DNA from: Azospirillum soli
GTDB lineage: Bacteria > Pseudomonadota > Alphaproteobacteria > Azospirillales > Azospirillaceae
Direction of reading: 5' to 3'
Assembly (NCBI RefSeq): GCF_017876165.1
Contig: NZ_JAGINQ010000030.1
Location: 1 to 63,514, forward strand
Length of the DNA: 63,514 nucleotides
Within the stretch, counting starts at the first letter, position 1; the number at the start of each line of letters is the position of its first letter. A program made the position numbers and the translations under genes. Shown here in pieces: positions 61,629 to 63,514 of this stretch. The notes below the pieces were generated by a model, which was not told the DNA's origin, made no database searches, and saw only the letters and a program-made list of their open reading frames with translations.

Positions 61629-61656
61629 AAAAAAGCGGCGGTGTCGCCACCGCCGC
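61629..61656 (-). terminator. rho-independent terminator of the small Gly-rich gene
   Basis: On the minus strand: GCGGCGGTG (61656-61648), loop GCGA, CACCGCCGC (61643-61635), then TTTTTTC. A perfect 9-bp stem with a T-run, about 40 bp after the stop of the ORF at 61696-61899. Confidence 0.85.
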
Positions 61657-61695
61657 CTGTCCCGTGAGGATCGATTTGGGCCTCGATCTCTGCCG

Positions 61696-61899
61696 TCAGA
61701 CCTCGATCCCGATGCTGGGCTTTTCGGTGCTGGCGCCCGTCCCGCCCTCGACGCCTGCGGCGAAGTCGTAGCCGACGGCAAGGCCACCGGCCGCTCCGGC
61801 CGATGCGAAGCCGCCCGCGAATCCGCCGACAAGGCGGACGGGCTGGCTGTTGCTGGTGGTGGTCGCGGTGGGGGTGCTGGTGCTCTCGGTGTCGCGCAT
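61696..61899 (-). CDS. small Gly/Ala-rich peptide gene
   Basis: 67 residues from the ATG at 61899, with GGGAG 6-8 nt before it. Ser/Thr-rich polar start (TESTSTPTATTTSNSQPVRL) followed by a Gly/Ala-rich stretch (VGGFAGGFASAGAAGG, then GYDFAAGVEGG) with GxxxG spacing, and an acidic tail. The VGG before FAGG resembles a double-glycine cleavage point of bacteriocin-type leaders, but the rest of the leader consensus is absent. It has its own terminator, which supports a real transcript. Function unknown; no transporter or maturation gene is adjacent. Confidence 0.55.
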   Translation of the reverse strand: MRDTESTSTPTATTTSNSQPVRLVGGFAGGFASAGAAGGLAVGYDFAAGVEGGTGASTEKPSIGIEV

Positions 61900-61998
61900 C
61901 GCTGTCTCCCGCCAATCGGCTCTGTGTGGTTTGTGGAACCAACCATACCGAAAGTTCTAAGCGTCAGCTGTGCGATATTGCGCCGCACAATAAACGTT

Positions 61999-62370
61999 TC
62001 AGGATCCCAGCAGCTCGTCCACCGCCGCGACCAGTTCGTCATTGTCGAAGGGTTTGAACAGCAGCCGGTTGGCCCCATACATTTCCGACAGCTTCAGGGA
62101 GTGGGATGCCGGGAAATCGTCGCTGCCGCCGGACATGGCGATCACCGGGATTTTATGGCCGGCACCGCGCAGGCGCTTCACCACCTCGATGCCGTCCAAG
62201 CCCGGCATCATCATGTCCACGACGACGAGATCGAAGCTCCCGCCGTCCAGCGCGGCAAGGCCGGAGGTGCCGTCGTTGCATTCGACCACCGCGTGGCCGC
62301 AGCCGTCCAGGACCGCGCTCAACAGCGTCGTGACGGCGGGAACATCGTCAATGAGCAGGATTCGGGCCAT
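61999..62370 (-). CDS. single-domain response regulator
   Basis: 123 residues, a receiver domain only: LIDDVPAVT, phosphoacceptor in LVVVDMMMPGLDG, T/S at IAMSGGSDD and K in LLFKPFDNDEL. The ATG overlaps the MarR-family gene stop, so both are co-translated. No output domain and no kinase nearby; it probably interacts with a kinase or phosphorelay elsewhere. Confidence 0.92.
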   Translation of the reverse strand: MARILLIDDVPAVTTLLSAVLDGCGHAVVECNDGTSGLAALDGGSFDLVVVDMMMPGLDGIEVVKRLRGAGHKIPVIAMSGGSDDFPASHSLKLSEMYGANRLLFKPFDNDELVAAVDELLGS

Positions 62371-62873
62371 CAGTTCGCCGCCACGCCGTCATCTTGCTTT
62401 TCGTCCGCCGTGCGATGGAAAGCGCCCCGGCCTCCGCCGCGCGCGCCATTCCGCTGTGCCCGGCGGGTCAGCAGCGTGCGCAGCAAATGGTCCAGCCCCT
62501 CCGCGATTGCCGTGTGTTGGGGGTCGCTGAGGCTGGATATCGCCGTGGCCAATTCGTTCAGCGGGTCGTGGGCCAGAACGCTGCGGCCGGATTCGGTCAG
62601 GATCAGGCTGACGGTGCGGCGGTCCCGTTCGCTGCGGTGCCGCTCCAGATAGCCCTTCTTCAGCAAAGCCGCGATGGTCTGGCTGGCCGTACCCTTGGTC
62701 GTGCCGTGATAGTGGGCGAAGGCGACCACGCTTCGGGCGCTCGGAGTAGCCTGGGCGAAATAGCGCAAGGCGGCCCACTGCGCCGGGTTGAGACCTTCCG
62801 TAAAGGCGAGATTGGCCGTTGTCCGCAGAACCTGGGCCATCACCTCGGCGGTCGCGCGCGCGCTTGGGCGCAT
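62370..62873 (-). CDS. MarR-family transcriptional regulator
   Basis: 167 residues. Winged helix (LNPAQWAALRYFAQATPSARSVVAFAHYHGTTKGTASQTIAALLKKGYLERHRSERDRRTVSLILTESG, in parts) with the conserved DRR in the wing. A perfect palindrome 32 bp upstream of its start is the likely autoregulatory site. Operon with the single-domain receiver. Confidence 0.9.
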   Translation of the reverse strand: MRPSARATAEVMAQVLRTTANLAFTEGLNPAQWAALRYFAQATPSARSVVAFAHYHGTTKGTASQTIAALLKKGYLERHRSERDRRTVSLILTESGRSVLAHDPLNELATAISSLSDPQHTAIAEGLDHLLRTLLTRRAQRNGARGGGRGAFHRTADEKQDDGVAAN

Positions 62874-62904
62874 ACCGGAACCCTCTAACTTTTCATGGGA
62901 TCAC

Positions 62905-62919
62905 GTTTCGACTCGAAAC
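62905..62919. promoter_or_regulatory. palindromic operator upstream of the MarR gene
   Basis: GTTTCGA-C-TCGAAAC, 7-bp perfect arms around one base, starting 32 bp upstream of the MarR-family ATG. Size and position fit a MarR dimer repressing its own promoter. Confidence 0.6.
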
Positions 62920-63351
62920 ATAAGCGGCGGGAGAACGCCTGTCCAGTGGGCGCCGCTTTTGGCGCCGTTCCCGATGATGGGCGGCGACGCAACCCTACAC
63001 CGAATTCCCGGGCGTGGCAAAAAAGGACGGGGACGGTTTATGCGATGGGAAAGGCATATGCATTTTTTGCTGGACCGGCGGTCGGGTCTTCCTTATACAC
63101 CCGCCTCCCAGCCGGACGCGGCCCTCCAAACACGGAAGGCGGCGGACGGATCGGGACTTCCCGTTGAAGAGCGGGGTAGGCGGTTCAGCGAAAATCGGAA
63201 AAAAGAGCTTGACGCTCTCCGACGAAAGCGCTAGATAGATCGTCTGCCGGCACGAGCATCGCTTCGTGCCTCTCCGATCTTCCAGACCATTCAGACGCCA
63301 GCGGCCGGATCACCGGGCGCAAAGCTGTCGGGTCTGTTCGGGGAATGGATC
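62920..63351. other. intergenic region without a clear gene
   Basis: About 430 bp. Several short overlapping frames exist but none has a ribosome binding site or protein-like composition. Promoter elements for the gene starting at 63352 probably lie near 63200-63340; TTGACG at 63209-63214 and TAGATA at 63232-63237, 17 bp apart, form a good sigma-70-type candidate. Confidence 0.5.
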
Positions 63352-63514
63352 TTGGACATTGTTAAACGTGAAATCGAGAAGGGATGCGCAGGCGGCGGTG
63401 TTTGGTACCGCGTCGCGAACCGGTCTCCTGGTTTGGGGATTGGCATTGCGGTTGCCTGGAGCATCCTGATCTATGCAGCAAGAGACATCAGTTTCGAAAG
63501 CTTGGGTGAGGTTG
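63352..63514 (+). CDS. partial gene running off the right edge
   Basis: Open frame from a TTG at 63352 (GGGGAATGG before it) to the window end, reading DIVKREIEKGCAGGGVWYR, then a hydrophobic stretch (GIGIAVAWSILIYAARDI). It looks like a cytoplasmic tail followed by a membrane helix. Too short for a family call; the start is uncertain. Confidence 0.4.
   Translation, partial: MDIVKREIEKGCAGGGVWYRVANRSPGLGIGIAVAWSILIYAARDISFESLGEV

Noticed and set aside
1..63514. tRNA or rRNA genes, prophage structural genes, intact insertion sequences
   Set aside because: None recognised on either strand; the only mobile-element hints are repeats without transposase genes.

Overview
The window is high-GC DNA whose gene content and style point to an alphaproteobacterium, most likely a Rhodospirillales member close to Azospirillum. 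This is an inference from gene families (a PutA without the usual DNA-binding extension beside an Lrp-type regulator, a RepA with iterons, many MASE1/REC signalling proteins, GC-rich wobble positions); no rRNA or other taxonomic marker is present. A RepA initiator flanked by about twelve 15-bp iterons (33111-34792) indicates that the window comes from a secondary replicon (plasmid or chromid). It carries housekeeping genes (nadABC, sulfate uptake, putA), which favours a chromid.

Left third (1-18940), a defence island. A leftward four-gene operon encodes a type I methyltransferase subunit (HsdM) and specificity subunit (HsdS), followed without a gap by a Septu-like pair (PtuA-type ABC ATPase and PtuB-type HNH nuclease); no HsdR is seen in the window. 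Its upstream region holds a cluster of about nine degenerate 20-bp repeats that change orientation halfway, resembling transposon ends. Next is a complete type I-C CRISPR-Cas locus: cas3, then cas5-cas8c(-internal cas11)-cas7-cas4-cas1-cas2, bracketed by two arrays transcribed outward (17 repeats on the left, 41 on the right). The arrays have slightly different repeats whose differences preserve the stem, and share a leader motif at the same distance from the first repeat. A small AT-rich ORF sits between cas3 and cas5.

Middle (18941-35315), signalling and surface functions. A MASE1 hybrid kinase diverges from an OmpR-type regulator that precedes a large RTX-type secreted protein. Then come an ECF sigma/anti-sigma pair, a BI-1 family membrane protein, a redoxin-2OG-Fe(II) oxygenase fusion, a second kinase/LuxR-type regulator pair, an Rrf2 regulator, an MBL hydrolase, the replication origin with RepA, and an OsmC-like protein.

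Right part (35316-63514), metabolism and transport. It contains an orphan TRAP binding protein, the NAD biosynthesis operon nadABC with tandem palindromic operators, an M20 peptidase whose ribosome binding site lies inside a perfect hairpin, homogentisate dioxygenase, an ornithine cyclodeaminase-like protein, PutA with a divergent Lrp/AsnC regulator, a MerR/CDF metal module, MntP under a yybP-ykoY manganese riboswitch, a DUF1612-like protein, the sulfate ABC transporter operon, an AT-rich orphan membrane protein, a UDG-superfamily protein, a polytopic membrane protein, a CPA2 antiporter, a Gly-rich small peptide gene with its own terminator, and a MarR/REC pair.
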